64,000 bases of DNA from positions 1,702,998 through 1,766,997 of the forward strand of contig CP124529.1 in assembly GCA_029953615.1 (NCBI GenBank), written 5' to 3'. The position numbers and the translations under genes are program-made. Source of the DNA: Pseudomonas putida. GTDB taxonomy: Bacteria > Pseudomonadota > Gammaproteobacteria > Pseudomonadales > Pseudomonadaceae. The notes beneath the pieces are model-generated. The model was given only the letters and a program-made list of their open reading frames with translations. It ran no database searches and was not told the DNA's origin. Below are positions 11,102 to 21,585 of the stretch, piece after piece; position 1 is the first letter of the stretch, and each line of letters opens with the position of its first letter.

Positions 11102-11848
11102 TCAGCGCTTGGCCTGACGCTGGCGCACAGCCTCGAACAGACACACGCCAGTCGCCACCGACACGTTCAGGCTGCTGACACTACCGCCCATCGGCAACTT
11201 CACCAGGAAATCGCAATGCTCGCGGGTCAGCCGGCGCATGCCCTTGCCTTCCGCGCCCATGATCATTACCAGCGGCCCGGTCAGGTCCTGCTGGTAGATC
11301 TCCTGCTCGGCTTCACCGGCTGTGCCGACCACCCACAGACCACGCTGCTGCAATTTCTCCAGCGTACGCGCCAGGTTGGTCACGGCCACCAGCGGAATCA
11401 CTTCGGCGGCGCCGCAAGCCACCTTGCGCACAACCGGGGTAAGGGTTGCCGATTTGTCCTTGGGTACGATTACTGCCGTAGCACCCGCCGCATCGGCGGT
11501 ACGCAGGCAGGCACCGAGGTTGTGCGGGTCGGTGACACCGTCCAGCACCAGGATCAGCGGCGGCGTTTCCGTGCGCTCAAGCAGCTCCTCGAGCATCAAC
11601 TCGCCCCACACCTGGCTGGGGCTCACCTCGGCAACCACGCCCTGATGCACACCCTCTACCCAGGCATCCAGCTCACGACGCTCGGCCTGGCCGACCGGCA
11701 CGCGGTTCTCCGCGGCCAGCGCCAGCAAGGTTTCGAGGCGTGGCTCGCTGCGCCCTTCCGACAGCCAGATCTGCTTGACCCGCTTCGGATGGTGCTGCAG
11801 CAATGCCTGTACGGCGTGCACACCGTAGATCTTTTCCAGCTGACTCAT
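11102..11848 (-). CDS. rlmB: 23S rRNA (guanosine-2251-2'-O)-methyltransferase
   Basis: This SpoU-class methyltransferase modifies the 2'-OH of G2251 in the peptidyl transferase P loop. The 248-residue protein has an N-terminal substrate-binding domain (LEKIYGVHAVQALLQHHP) and the trefoil-knot SPOUT domain with LDGVTDPHNLGACLRTADAA, VMIMGAEGKGMRRLT and SSLNVSVATGVCLFE. Its start overlaps the end of rnr by 4 nt, so the two are translationally coupled. Confidence 0.96.
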   Translation of the reverse strand: MSQLEKIYGVHAVQALLQHHPKRVKQIWLSEGRSEPRLETLLALAAENRVPVGQAERRELDAWVEGVHQGVVAEVSPSQVWGELMLEELLERTETPPLILVLDGVTDPHNLGACLRTADAAGATAVIVPKDKSATLTPVVRKVACGAAEVIPLVAVTNLARTLEKLQQRGLWVVGTAGEAEQEIYQQDLTGPLVMIMGAEGKGMRRLTREHCDFLVKLPMGGSVSSLNVSVATGVCLFEAVRQRQAKR

Positions 11849-14421
11849 GACTTGCTCTTGCTCTTGCGTGGCGCACCGGACTTCGGCGGGCCTTTACGGT
11901 GCTTGGTCGGCTTGCCGGACGACTTGCCGCCCTTGTCCGACTTGCTGCTGGCATGGCCGCCAGTGCGCGCCTCGCTCATCAGCGCCTTCTTCATTTCGCG
12001 GCTCTTGCGCACTTCGGCGTTACGCTGCACGGCATCTTTCGGGAAGTATGCCTCAGCGGTTTCGCTCTTGCGGCTGCGTGGTTTCGGCGTAGCCTTGGCC
12101 TCGACCGGTGCCTGCGCGGGCTGCTCGGTTGCTGGCGCAGCGCCACGCTGCTTGCGGCCGATCGGCGCAGCGAGGGTTTTCTCCGACACTTCGAAGTCGA
12201 TCTTGCGCTCGTCGAGGTCAACACGCATGACCTTGACTTCGATGGTGTCGCCCAGGCGGAAGCTGCGCCCGGTACGCTCACCGGAGAGGCGGTGATGCAC
12301 CGGGTCGAAGTGATAGTAGTCACCCGGCAGCGCACTGACGTGCACCAGGCCTTCTACATAGATGTCGGTCAGCTCGACGAACAGGCCGAAGCCGGTCACC
12401 GCGGTGATCACACCCGGGAAGGTCTCGCCCACGCGGTCCTTCATGAACTCGCACTTGAGCCAGTTGACCACGTCACGGGTGGCTTCATCGGCCCGGCGCT
12501 CGGTCATCGAGCACTGCTCGCCGAGCTGCTCGAGGGTGTTCTCGTCGTACGGGTAGATGCGCGCCTTGGGAATGCTCATGGCGCCGGCACGCTTGACGTG
12601 CGGGGTATCCACCCTGGAGCGGATGATGCTGCGGATGGCGCGGTGCACCAGCAGGTCCGGGTAACGGCGGATCGGCGAGGTGAAGTGGGTGTACGCTTCG
12701 TAGTTCAGGCCGAAGTGCCCGTTGTTTTCGGTGCTGTACACGGCCTGGCTCAGCGAGCGCAGCATCACCGTCTGGATCAGGTGGAAGTCCGGGCGCCCGG
12801 CGATGCTTGCCAGCAGGGCCTGGTAGTCCTTCGGCGACGGGTCCTTGCCCTTGTGCAGGCTCAGGCCCAGTTCACCCAGGAAGGCGCGCAGCTTTTCCAG
12901 ACGCTCCGGCGGCGGGCCATCGTGCACGCGGTACAGCGCCGGCACGCCGTGCTTCTGCAGGAACTCGGCGGTGGCAACGTTGGCCGCCAGCATGCATTCC
13001 TCGATCAGCTTGTGAGCATCGTTGCGCACAGTCGGGCGAATTTCAGCGATCTTGCGCTCGTCACCGAAGATGATGCGGGTTTCCTGGGTCTCGAAGTCGA
13101 TGGCGCCACGGGTGTGACGGGCATCCACCAGCACCTTGTACAGGTTGTACAGGTTCTTCAGGTCCGGGACGACGGCCTTGTACTCCTCGCGCAGCGCCTT
13201 GCCCTCACGGGTACGCGAGTGCTCGAGCATGCTGCTGACTTTGTTGTAGGTCAGGCGGGCGTGGGAGTGGATGACGCCTTCGTAGAACTGGTAATCGACC
13301 ATCTGGCCGGCTTTGTTCATGGTCATTTCGCAGACCATGGCCAGGCGATCGACATGCGGGTTCAGCGAGCACAGGCCGTTGGACAGCTCTTCGGGGAGCA
13401 TCGGCACCACGCGCTCGGGGAAGTACACCGAGTTGCCGCGCTGCTGGGCCTCGACGTCCAGGGCCGAGCCCAGGCGCACGTAGCTGGACACGTCGGCGAT
13501 AGCCACATAAAGGCGCCAGCCACCGGAGAACAGGCGCAGCTTGCCCAGCGGCTCGCAATAAACGGCATCGTCGAAGTCGCGGGCGTCCTCGCCGTCGATG
13601 GTAACGAACGGCAGGTGGCGCAGGTCGACGCGCTTCTCCTTGTCCTTCTCTTCGACTTCGGAGCGGAACTTGCGCGCTTCCTTGATCACGTCCTTGGGCC
13701 AGACGTGCGGGATATCGTAGCTGCGCAGGGCAACGTCGATCTCCATGCCCGGCGCCATGTAGTTGCCGATGACTTCGACAACGTCGCCTTGCGGCTGGAA
13801 GCGCGGGGTTGGCCAGTGGGTGATCTTTATCTCGACGAACTGGCCGATCTTGGCGCCGCCGTTGCGCCCGGCAGTGACCAGCACTTCTTGCTGGATCTTC
13901 GGGTTGTCCGGGGTCACGTAGCCGATACCGCCTTCTTCGAAGTAACGGCCGACCACGCTTTCGTGGGCACGGGAGATGATTTCGACCAGCACGCCTTCGC
14001 GGCGGCCACGCCGGTCAACGCCAGACACGCGGGCCAGGCCGCGGTCACCGTCGAACACCAGGCGCATCTGCGACGGGCTGAGGAACAGGTCTTCGCTGCC
14101 GTCGTCCGGAATAAGGAAGCCGAAGCCGTCGCGGTGACCGGAGACGCGACCACAGATCAGGTCCAGCTTGTCTACCGGGGCATAGGTGCCGCGCCGGGTA
14201 TAGATAAGCTGGCCGTCGCGCTCCATGGCACGCAGGCGGCGGCGCAGGGCTTCGATCTGGTCTTCGTCGTACAGACCGAACTCGGCCGCCAGCTCCTCGC
14301 GTGCGGCCGGTTCGCCACGGTCGGCGAGGCGCTGCAGGATCAGCTCACGGCTGGGAATGGGGTTGTCGTATTTTTCCGCTTCGCGAGCGGCCTCGGGATC
14401 GAGGGATTGCCAATCGGCCAT
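11845..14421 (-). CDS. rnr: Ribonuclease R
   Basis: RNase R is a processive 3'-5' exoribonuclease that degrades structured RNA and works in rRNA and tmRNA quality control. The 858-residue protein has an N-terminal helix-turn-helix, cold-shock domains, the RNB catalytic domain with acidic cluster DGEDARDFDD (D276, D282, D284, D285), an S1 domain (VGETFPGVITAVTGFGLFVE) and a Lys/Ser-rich tail ending RKSKSKS. It heads the rnr-rlmB pair, a common arrangement. The tRNA-Leu promoter region lies upstream on the other strand. Confidence 0.97.
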   Translation of the reverse strand: MADWQSLDPEAAREAEKYDNPIPSRELILQRLADRGEPAAREELAAEFGLYDEDQIEALRRRLRAMERDGQLIYTRRGTYAPVDKLDLICGRVSGHRDGFGFLIPDDGSEDLFLSPSQMRLVFDGDRGLARVSGVDRRGRREGVLVEIISRAHESVVGRYFEEGGIGYVTPDNPKIQQEVLVTAGRNGGAKIGQFVEIKITHWPTPRFQPQGDVVEVIGNYMAPGMEIDVALRSYDIPHVWPKDVIKEARKFRSEVEEKDKEKRVDLRHLPFVTIDGEDARDFDDAVYCEPLGKLRLFSGGWRLYVAIADVSSYVRLGSALDVEAQQRGNSVYFPERVVPMLPEELSNGLCSLNPHVDRLAMVCEMTMNKAGQMVDYQFYEGVIHSHARLTYNKVSSMLEHSRTREGKALREEYKAVVPDLKNLYNLYKVLVDARHTRGAIDFETQETRIIFGDERKIAEIRPTVRNDAHKLIEECMLAANVATAEFLQKHGVPALYRVHDGPPPERLEKLRAFLGELGLSLHKGKDPSPKDYQALLASIAGRPDFHLIQTVMLRSLSQAVYSTENNGHFGLNYEAYTHFTSPIRRYPDLLVHRAIRSIIRSRVDTPHVKRAGAMSIPKARIYPYDENTLEQLGEQCSMTERRADEATRDVVNWLKCEFMKDRVGETFPGVITAVTGFGLFVELTDIYVEGLVHVSALPGDYYHFDPVHHRLSGERTGRSFRLGDTIEVKVMRVDLDERKIDFEVSEKTLAAPIGRKQRGAAPATEQPAQAPVEAKATPKPRSRKSETAEAYFPKDAVQRNAEVRKSREMKKALMSEARTGGHASSKSDKGGKSSGKPTKHRKGPPKSGAPRKSKSKS

Positions 14422-14584
14422 CAGAAGGGGTTCACCTTGGGGTATATAGATAGGAATTCTGGCATAGGCGTATTGAAACCGGAAATGTCAGGCCTTGGAC
14501 AGCCCCACCGGCACCTCCGGCGGGCAGGAATAGGCCTGCGGAATCAACAAGTTGAATTTTTTGAAATTTTTTTTGCTCAGGGGG

Positions 14585-14613
14585 TTTACAGCCCCCCGGA
14601 CCGTCCGTATAGT
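14585..14613 (+). promoter_or_regulatory. Sigma-70 promoter for the tRNA-Leu pair
   Basis: TTTACA (14585-14590) and TATAGT (14608-14613) are separated by 17 nt. A T/A-rich tract just upstream could serve as an UP element, and the GC-rich discriminator GCGCACC is typical of stable-RNA promoters under stringent control. Confidence 0.75.
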
Positions 14614-14693
14614 GCGCACCACAACGACGGACAACCCCGAAGTTGTAGTAGAGATGAACGACGCTGTAAAGCATCTTTTAATCTCGAATGTGT

Positions 14694-14780
14694 GCCCAGG
14701 TGGCGGAATTGGTAGACGCGCTGGTTTCAGGTATCAGTGGCTTAACGGCCGTGGAAGTTCGAGTCTTCTCCTGGGCACCA
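14694..14780 (+). tRNA. tRNA-Leu (anticodon CAG), copy 1
   Basis: This 87-nt tRNA includes an encoded CCA end. The acceptor stem GCCCAGG pairs with CCTGGGC. The anticodon stem-loop CTGGT-TTCAGGT-ATCAG gives CAG. The long variable arm is typical of class II tRNA-Leu, and the T-arm reads GTTCGAGTC. Confidence 0.96.
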
Positions 14781-14790
14781 AATATTTTCA

Positions 14791-14818
14791 AGTAACAGAT
14801 GACCAAGGATCTGTTACT
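14791..14818. repeat. 10-bp hairpin between the tRNA genes
   Basis: AGTAACAGAT and ATCTGTTACT form a perfect stem around GACCAAGG. No T-run follows, so it is more likely a processing or pausing structure than a terminator. Confidence 0.6.
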
Positions 14819-14868
14819 ACTGTGTGAAAGCGAACGATAGTCGCCTTCTCCAGATGATGCAAAGCTTT

Positions 14869-14955
14869 GCCCAGGTGGCGGAATTGGTAGACGCGCTGGT
14901 TTCAGGTATCAGTGACTTAACGGTCGTGGAAGTTCGAGTCTTCTCCTGGGCACCA
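14869..14955 (+). tRNA. tRNA-Leu (anticodon CAG), copy 2
   Basis: It is identical to copy 1 except for one base pair in the variable arm (GGC/GCC in copy 1, GAC/GTC here), a compensated G-C to A-T change. Same anticodon and encoded CCA. It is probably cotranscribed with copy 1, 88 nt upstream. Confidence 0.96.
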
Positions 14956-14958
14956 TAC

Positions 14959-14989
14959 AAAAACCCACTAGCTTGCTAGTGGGTTTTTT
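14959..14989 (+). terminator. Rho-independent terminator of the tRNA-Leu unit
   Basis: ACCCACTAG-CTTG-CTAGTGGGT is followed by TTTTT and preceded by an A-run, starting 4 nt after the CCA end. Confidence 0.93.
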
Positions 14990-15041
14990 CTTGCCTGCGA
15001 TTTTTGTATCGCCCCTCTCCGGGCATAGGTGCAAACCTGCA

Positions 15042-15113
15042 CCGGCCTCTTCGCGGGCGCGCCCGCTCCCACAAGTGCAGCACAGGGAGCGGGCGTGCCC
15101 GCGAAGAGGCCGG
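15042..15113. repeat. REP pair (family A), inverted
   Basis: CCGGCCTCTTCGCGGGCGCG and its mirror image ending GCGAAGAGGCCGG are separated by a short spacer. It lies between the tRNA terminator and the iron-uptake genes. Confidence 0.9.
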
Positions 15114-15184
15114 AGCAGCCACCCCACCTTCAAGACTTACACCTTGGTCTGCCCCATGAATTTCTCCTCACCCGGCCACTTGAG

Positions 15185-15198
15185 AAACGATTTCGTTT
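15185..15198. promoter_or_regulatory. Inverted repeat AAACGA-TT-TCGTTT upstream of the iron-binding protein gene
   Basis: A perfect 6-bp inverted repeat lies 45 nt before the ATG at 15243. Its AT-rich surroundings allow a Fur-like site, but the match to the 19-bp Fur consensus is weak, so it is recorded as an operator candidate only. Confidence 0.3.
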
Positions 15199-15242
15199 AC
15201 CATTGTTTCCAAATATGTAGCCGTAAGCGAGGAAGTACCCGC

Positions 15243-16256
15243 ATGACGATCCGCCCGCAACCGCTGATGCGTACCTTGGCCGCCGCCGTGCTGAGCCTGG
15301 TCATCGGCGCACCGGCCGCCATGGCAGACGCACCGGTCACCCTGACCATGTACAACGGTCAGCACAAGGAAATCGGCGAAGCCATCGCCAAGGCCTACGA
15401 GGCCAAGACCGGTATCCACATCAATATCCGCAAGGGCAGCAGCAATCAGCTGGCCAGCCAGATCATCGAGGAAGGCGAGCGTTCGCCCGCCGACATCATC
15501 TACACCGAAGAGTCCCCGCCGCTGAACAACCTCGGCGAGCTGGGCCTGCTGGCGAAGATCGACGACGTCACGCTGAACATGCTGCCCAAGGAATACGTAG
15601 GCGCAAACGGCACCTGGATGGGCGTCACCGCACGCACCCGCGTGGTGGTGTACAACCCGAAGAAGATCGACGAAAAAGACCTGCCGACCACGGTCATGGA
15701 TTTCGCCGGCCCTGAATGGGACGGCCGCGTAGGTTACGTGCCCACCAGCGGCGCTTTCCAGGAACAGGCTGTGGCCATCCTGAAAATGCACGGTCGAGAA
15801 GCCACCGAAGAATGGCTGACCGGCCTGAAAGCTTTCGGCAAGACCTACACCAACAACATGGTCGCACTGAAAGCCGTGGAAAAAGGCGAAGTCGCCGCCG
15901 TACTGGTGAACAACTACTACTGGTACGCCCTTGAGCGCGAGCGCGGCAAGCTCGACTCCAGGCTGTATTACCTGGCCGACGGTGACGCCGGCAACCTGGT
16001 GACCATCTCTGGCGCCGCGGCGGTAAAAGCCAGCAAGCACCCGAAGGAAGCCCAGGCACTGCTCAACTGGATGGCCAGCGAAGAAGGCCAGCGTGTGATC
16101 ACCCAGACCACCGCCGAGTACCCGCTGCACAAGGGCATGGTTTCTGACCGTGGCCTGAAGCCGTTCGAAGAGCTGCGCCCGCCAAAAATCTCGCCGGCTG
16201 ACCTGGGCAATGCCGAGGAAGCCATCGAGCTTGAACGCGAGGTCGGCCTGCTCTGA
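15243..16256 (+). CDS. Periplasmic ferric-iron-binding protein of an ABC transporter (FbpA/AfuA type)
   Basis: It captures Fe3+ in the periplasm for the permease encoded next. The 337-residue protein starts MTIRPQPLMRTLAAAVLSL, with a signal peptide cleaved near PAAMADA. The ATG at 15243 has GAGGAAG about 8 nt upstream; an ATG nine codons further in is an alternative. The paired tyrosines NNYYW (Tyr225-Tyr226) match the iron ligands of FbpA-type proteins, and the body shows the usual binding-protein fold (TMYNGQHKEIGEAIAKAYE). Its stop overlaps the permease start in ATGA fashion. Confidence 0.9.
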   Translation: MTIRPQPLMRTLAAAVLSLVIGAPAAMADAPVTLTMYNGQHKEIGEAIAKAYEAKTGIHINIRKGSSNQLASQIIEEGERSPADIIYTEESPPLNNLGELGLLAKIDDVTLNMLPKEYVGANGTWMGVTARTRVVVYNPKKIDEKDLPTTVMDFAGPEWDGRVGYVPTSGAFQEQAVAILKMHGREATEEWLTGLKAFGKTYTNNMVALKAVEKGEVAAVLVNNYYWYALERERGKLDSRLYYLADGDAGNLVTISGAAAVKASKHPKEAQALLNWMASEEGQRVITQTTAEYPLHKGMVSDRGLKPFEELRPPKISPADLGNAEEAIELEREVGLL

Positions 16257-17821
16257 TGACTGCCGCCCTGTCCGAGCCGGTGCCGGCACGCTTCGTACCG
16301 CGCCGCAAGCGCCCGTCCATCTGGGTGGTGCTGCCTGTGCTGTTCCTGGTGGCGATGAGCTTGTTGCCGCTGCTGTATGTCGCCATCAAAGCCTGGGAAG
16401 CCGGCTGGCGGGAGGCTCTGCACCTGCTGTGGCGGCCCTTTGTCTGGGGGCTGATGCGCAACACCCTGATGCTGATGGTCGGGGTGACGCTGACCTGCAT
16501 GGTAGTCGGCCTGGCCCTGGCCTGGCTGCTTGAGCGCAGCAACCTGGCCGGTCGTCGGCTGTGGGGCGTGGTGCTGTGCCTGCCGTTCGCCGTACCGTCT
16601 TTCGTCAGCAGTTTCACCTGGGTATCGCTGAGCTCGGACTTCGAGGGCCTGGGCGGGGCGATCCTGGTCATGGCCCTGTCCAAGTACCCGCTGGTGTTCC
16701 TGCCTGTGGCCGCCACCCTGCGCAACCTCGACACCTCGCTGGAGGAGTCGGCGCGCACCTTGGGTTGCAGCCGCTGGGGCGTGTTCAGCAAAGTCACTCT
16801 GCCGCTGCTGTGGCCGTCGATGCTCGGCGGCGCGCTGCTGATCGCCCTGCACATGCTGGTGGAGTTCGGCGCACTGTCGATTCTCGGCCTGCAGACCTTC
16901 ACCACAGCGATCTACCAGCAGTTCGAACTGGAGTTCAGCAATGCCAATGCGGCCATGCTGTCTGCCGTGCTGCTCGCACTTTGCCTGGTGATGCTGTGGC
17001 TGGAGCTGCGGGTACGCGGCAAGGCTCGCCATGTACGCATCGGTCAAGGTGTGGCACGGCGCGCGCAACCGGTACGGCTGCGTGGCTGGGCAGTATTGGC
17101 GCAGCTTTTCTGCCTGCTGTTGGCGGTGCTGGGCAGCGGTATTCCGCTGGCCATGTTGGGCTACTGGCTGAGCGTGGGCTCGTCAGCGGCGTTCCCGGTG
17201 GCGGCCATCTCCAAAGCGCTGTTCACTTCGTTGTCGGTCTCGCTTGGCGGCGCCGGCTTCTGCGTGCTGCTGGCCTTGCCGATCAGCTTCCTGGTGGTGC
17301 GCTACAAGGGCCGCCTGGCGATCTGGGCCGAACGCCTGCCGTACCTGCTGCACGCCCTGCCCGGCCTGGTGATTGCCCTGACCCTGGTGTTCTTCGCCCT
17401 GCATTACGTGCCCGCGCTTTACCAGACCACGGCACTGTTGCTGCTGGCCTATGCGCTGCTGTTCCTGCCGCTGGCGCAGTCGCCGGTGCGCACTGCGCTG
17501 AACAAGGCGTCACCAACGCTGGAAGAAGCAGCGCGGACCCTGGGCGCGAGCAGCTTTGCCGCGTTCTGCCGGGTGACCCTGCCGATCATCTTCCCGGCCA
17601 TGGCGGCGGCTTTTGCGCTGGTGTTTCTGGATGCGATGAAGGAACTGACGGCGACCTTGCTGCTCAGCCCTACCGGCATGACCACCTTGGCTACAGAAGT
17701 GTGGGCACATACGGCAAACGTCGAGTTCGCGGCTGCGGCGCCTTATGCGGCATTGTTGATCGTGGTGTCGGGGTTGCCCGTATATCTGCTGACTACGCGG
17801 ATGTATCTGAACAAGGCATGA
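16256..17821 (+). CDS. Ferric-iron ABC transporter permease (fused FbpB type)
   Basis: The 521-residue inner-membrane protein contains two permease halves. Each has the ABC-contact EAA motif: EESARTLGCSRWGVFSKVTL in the first half and EEAARTLGASSFAAFCRVTL in the second. About twelve membrane segments are visible. The ATG overlaps the stop of the binding-protein gene by one base, so the two are translationally coupled. No ATP-binding subunit follows; the next gene is a chemoreceptor on the opposite strand, so the ATPase must be encoded elsewhere. Confidence 0.92.
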   Translation: MTAALSEPVPARFVPRRKRPSIWVVLPVLFLVAMSLLPLLYVAIKAWEAGWREALHLLWRPFVWGLMRNTLMLMVGVTLTCMVVGLALAWLLERSNLAGRRLWGVVLCLPFAVPSFVSSFTWVSLSSDFEGLGGAILVMALSKYPLVFLPVAATLRNLDTSLEESARTLGCSRWGVFSKVTLPLLWPSMLGGALLIALHMLVEFGALSILGLQTFTTAIYQQFELEFSNANAAMLSAVLLALCLVMLWLELRVRGKARHVRIGQGVARRAQPVRLRGWAVLAQLFCLLLAVLGSGIPLAMLGYWLSVGSSAAFPVAAISKALFTSLSVSLGGAGFCVLLALPISFLVVRYKGRLAIWAERLPYLLHALPGLVIALTLVFFALHYVPALYQTTALLLLAYALLFLPLAQSPVRTALNKASPTLEEAARTLGASSFAAFCRVTLPIIFPAMAAAFALVFLDAMKELTATLLLSPTGMTTLATEVWAHTANVEFAAAAPYAALLIVVSGLPVYLLTTRMYLNKA

Positions 17822-17825
17822 CCTT

Positions 17826-17852
17826 CTTCGCGGGCTTGCCCGCTCCCACAGG
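17826..17852. repeat. Single REP unit (family A)
   Basis: CTTCGCGGGCTTGCCCGCTC plus CCACAGG lies directly after the permease stop codon. Confidence 0.85.
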
Positions 17853-17883
17853 TACCGTGCTCCTCTGAAGACCTGCGCAGCAT

Positions 17884-18000
17884 CTGTAGGAGCGGCCTTG
17901 TGTCGCGATGGGCTGCGCAGCAGCCCCAGGATATCGACACCAACGCCGAAATTGTCGGGGCTGCTGCGCAGCCCATCGCGACACAAGGCCGCTCCTACAG
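17884..18000. repeat. Perfect 44-bp inverted repeat (REP family B)
   Basis: The 44-nt arm begins CTGTAGGAGCGGCCTTGTGT at 17884-17927 and is mirrored exactly at 17957-18000 around a 29-nt loop. It differs in sequence from family A and recurs near 41.7 kb. It lies between the convergent ends of the iron permease and the chemoreceptor. Confidence 0.93.
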
Positions 18001-18008
18001 GGACCGCG

Positions 18009-19943
18009 TCAGGCTCTGAATTGCCCCAGGCTGGCACGCAACTGTGCGGCCAGGTCATCCAGCACCTTGCTGCTGGCCGTGGTCTGCATCACCACCTCGG
18101 CCGAGCGTTCGGCCTGGGCGTGTATGGTTTCCACCCGCCCACGCACCGCCTGCGCACCGCTCGCCTGCTGCTCGGCCGCCCGGGTGGCCAGGCCGATGGC
18201 TGCGTGCACCTGCTCCACCGCTGCCTGCACCGATTGCTGGCGGCGCTCGTTGTCACGCAGCACCAGAAGCCCCTCGCTGGCCTTTAGCCCTGCCTGGCTG
18301 ATGGTGGCCACGGCCTCTTTGGCGCCCTTCTGCAACGCGGCAATATGCGCCTGGATATCACCCGTGGAGCTTTGCGTCTTGCTCGCCAGCGCCCGAACCT
18401 CGTCGGCCACCACGGCAAACCCGCGCCCGGTTTCGCCAGCGCGGGCGGCTTCAATGGCCGCGTTCAAGGCCAACAGGTTGGTCTGCTCGGCAATACCGTG
18501 AATCACTGTCAGCACCACTTCGATCTGCTCGCTCTGCTTGGCCAGGCGCTCAATCACCTGAGAGCCAGCGTCTACCTGCCCAGCCAGGTTCTCGATCAAA
18601 CCGGCCAACTGGGTCGAGGTGCGGCTGTTTTCATCGGTGGCCTGGCGGATATCCACTACTTGCTGCAACGCCGCCTGCATCGCGTGGCTTTCGGCCTGCG
18701 CCTCATCGGCCATGCTCGACAGGTCACGCAAGCTGGCCGCCACTTCATCGCGTTGCAGCGCAGCGGCGGCATCGGCGCCGGCGTTGCGCTGGGCCATCGC
18801 ACCAATCTCCACCCCGGTACGCTGCGCCACCTCGCCCGCCTCGCGCACAATGGGTTGCAGCTTGTCGACGAAGCGGTTCACCGCCGACGCCATATCGCCA
18901 ATTTCGTCGCGGCTGTCCAGCGGCACGCGCTTGGTCAGGTCGCCCTCGCCGGCCGCCAGGTCATCCAGGGCGGCAATCAGCAGGCGCAGCTTGCTCAATA
19001 CCCGGCGACCCAGCACCACCGCCACCACCAGCAGCACGCCGAGGCCGACCAGCACCAGACCCAGGCCGATGCGCCAGCGCAGCTCGCCAGCCGCATCGCG
19101 CACGGTCTGCGCGGTATTGGCTTGCATCGCGGCAGCACTGCCTTGCGCCTTCTCCAGGCGTTCGCGCAAGGTCTTGCCACTGTCGGCAGCGGCAGCCACC
19201 AGGCTGTCGCCAACCAATTGTTCGCCGCTGGCGATCAGGGCAGCGAAGCGCTGGTCGAGGGCCTTGAGTTCCTGGTCGATGCCGGCCGTGGAAACCCCCA
19301 TCACCACCTTGCCGATTTCTGCCCCATTGGGGTTGATCGAGGCTTCGACGAAGTACACCGCCGAGTCACGCCGGGCGGCATCGATCACCTTGTCCAGCGC
19401 ACGTTCGCCCTGGCCCTTGTCCATCAGCGCCTGGTTGATCGGGTTCTGCCGGTTCAGGTAGCGCGTCAGGTGCTGCCCCTGGGCGTCGTCGTAAACCACG
19501 AACAGCACGTTGGGGTTACGCTGGGCACGCCGGGCGAAGTCGGAGAGCACCGGCACGTCGTTGTCCCAGATCGCCCGAGGGGCGACCGAAGCCAACAGCT
19601 CGGCCATGTCGTTGGCGGAGTCCTTGAGGTTCTTTTCCAGCGTACTGCGCAATTGCTGCTGCTCGCTTTGCAGGCGTGCCGACAGCCCTGCGCTCAGGCG
19701 CTGGCGGGTGCTGCTGGAGAGGCTGTCGAGGCCCGAGCGTACATCCTGCCCAGCCTGCTCCAGTTCGCCGGCAAGTTGACGGCTGTCATTGCCCAGACGC
19801 TCGCCCAGGTCGGCTTCCAGGGCGGTAACCGTGCTGCGGGTGAGCGCAACGGCAACCACTACCTGCACCAAAAGCGCGATACCAAGGGCAACAAACACAG
19901 GCCGCAAAAGGCGGCTTCGTAACAGTGAAAGGATGGCAGACAC
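18009..19943 (-). CDS. Methyl-accepting chemotaxis protein
   Basis: This membrane chemoreceptor signals to the CheA/CheW array; its ligand is unknown. The 644-residue protein has a first membrane segment near residues 10-32, a periplasmic sensor of about 250 residues, a second membrane segment ([20 protein letters not shown]), a HAMP domain ([20 protein letters not shown]) and a methyl-accepting signalling domain with the hairpin tip [19 protein letters not shown]. There is no C-terminal CheR-tethering pentapeptide. The periplasmic part reads like a double-Cache sensor ([20 protein letters not shown]), but this is inference. Confidence 0.93.
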   Translation of the reverse strand: MSAILSLLRSRLLRPVFVALGIALLVQVVVAVALTRSTVTALEADLGERLGNDSRQLAGELEQAGQDVRSGLDSLSSSTRQRLSAGLSARLQSEQQQLRSTLEKNLKDSANDMAELLASVAPRAIWDNDVPVLSDFARRAQRNPNVLFVVYDDAQGQHLTRYLNRQNPINQALMDKGQGERALDKVIDAARRDSAVYFVEASINPNGAEIGKVVMGVSTAGIDQELKALDQRFAALIASGEQLVGDSLVAAAADSGKTLRERLEKAQGSAAAMQANTAQTVRDAAGELRWRIGLGLVLVGLGVLLVVAVVLGRRVLSKLRLLIAALDDLAAGEGDLTKRVPLDSRDEIGDMASAVNRFVDKLQPIVREAGEVAQRTGVEIGAMAQRNAGADAAAALQRDEVAASLRDLSSMADEAQAESHAMQAALQQVVDIRQATDENSRTSTQLAGLIENLAGQVDAGSQVIERLAKQSEQIEVVLTVIHGIAEQTNLLALNAAIEAARAGETGRGFAVVADEVRALASKTQSSTGDIQAHIAALQKGAKEAVATISQAGLKASEGLLVLRDNERRQQSVQAAVEQVHAAIGLATRAAEQQASGAQAVRGRVETIHAQAERSAEVVMQTTASSKVLDDLAAQLRASLGQFRA

Positions 19944-20068
19944 GGTGTAGCCCTCGTGTTTTCTGGCGCCACTACTTTGATGGCATCGTCAGAAACTTCT
20001 TACAGCAAGGGTTGTGCCGGGAGCAGCAGGTATAAACGCCAAGGTTCAGCAATGGGTTTTCCTGTACT

Positions 20069-20162
20069 GGCCTCTTCGCGGGCTTGCCCGCTCCCACAGG
20101 GACCGCGCCCATTCTGAAATGTGTGGAGACTCTGTGGGAGCGGGCAAGCCCGCGAAGAGGCC
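20069..20162. repeat. REP pair (family A), inverted
   Basis: GGCCTCTTCGCGGGCTTGCC and its mirror ending GCGAAGAGGCC enclose about 30 nt. It lies downstream of purA and upstream of the chemoreceptor start. Confidence 0.9.
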
Positions 20163-20182
20163 GGTGCAGGAGAGCACAAATG

Positions 20183-20216
20183 AAAACGCCGCAGCCCCTT
20201 TCAGGGCCACGGCGTC
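20183..20216 (-). terminator. Probable terminator after purA
   Basis: On the minus strand ACGCCGTGGCCC-TGAA-AGGGGCTGCGGCGT forms an imperfect stem followed by TTTTC, 21 nt after the purA stop. Confidence 0.65.
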
Positions 20217-20236
20217 AGACCAGCCTGGAAGGCAGA

Positions 20237-21544
<1,308 letters not shown>

Positions 21545-21585
21545 TCACGCAAACTTGGTTGCCGGCCTGTTGCCGGCGCAGAAAC

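Noticed and set aside
11899..14715. A 938-codon open frame antisense to rnr
   Set aside because: It is a shadow of the RNase R reading frame and runs on into the tRNA-Leu gene.
19944..20010. A sigma-28 promoter for the chemoreceptor (TAAG-N14-GCCATCAA)
   Set aside because: The -10 matches only five of eight bases and the spacing is off, so it cannot be told from chance.
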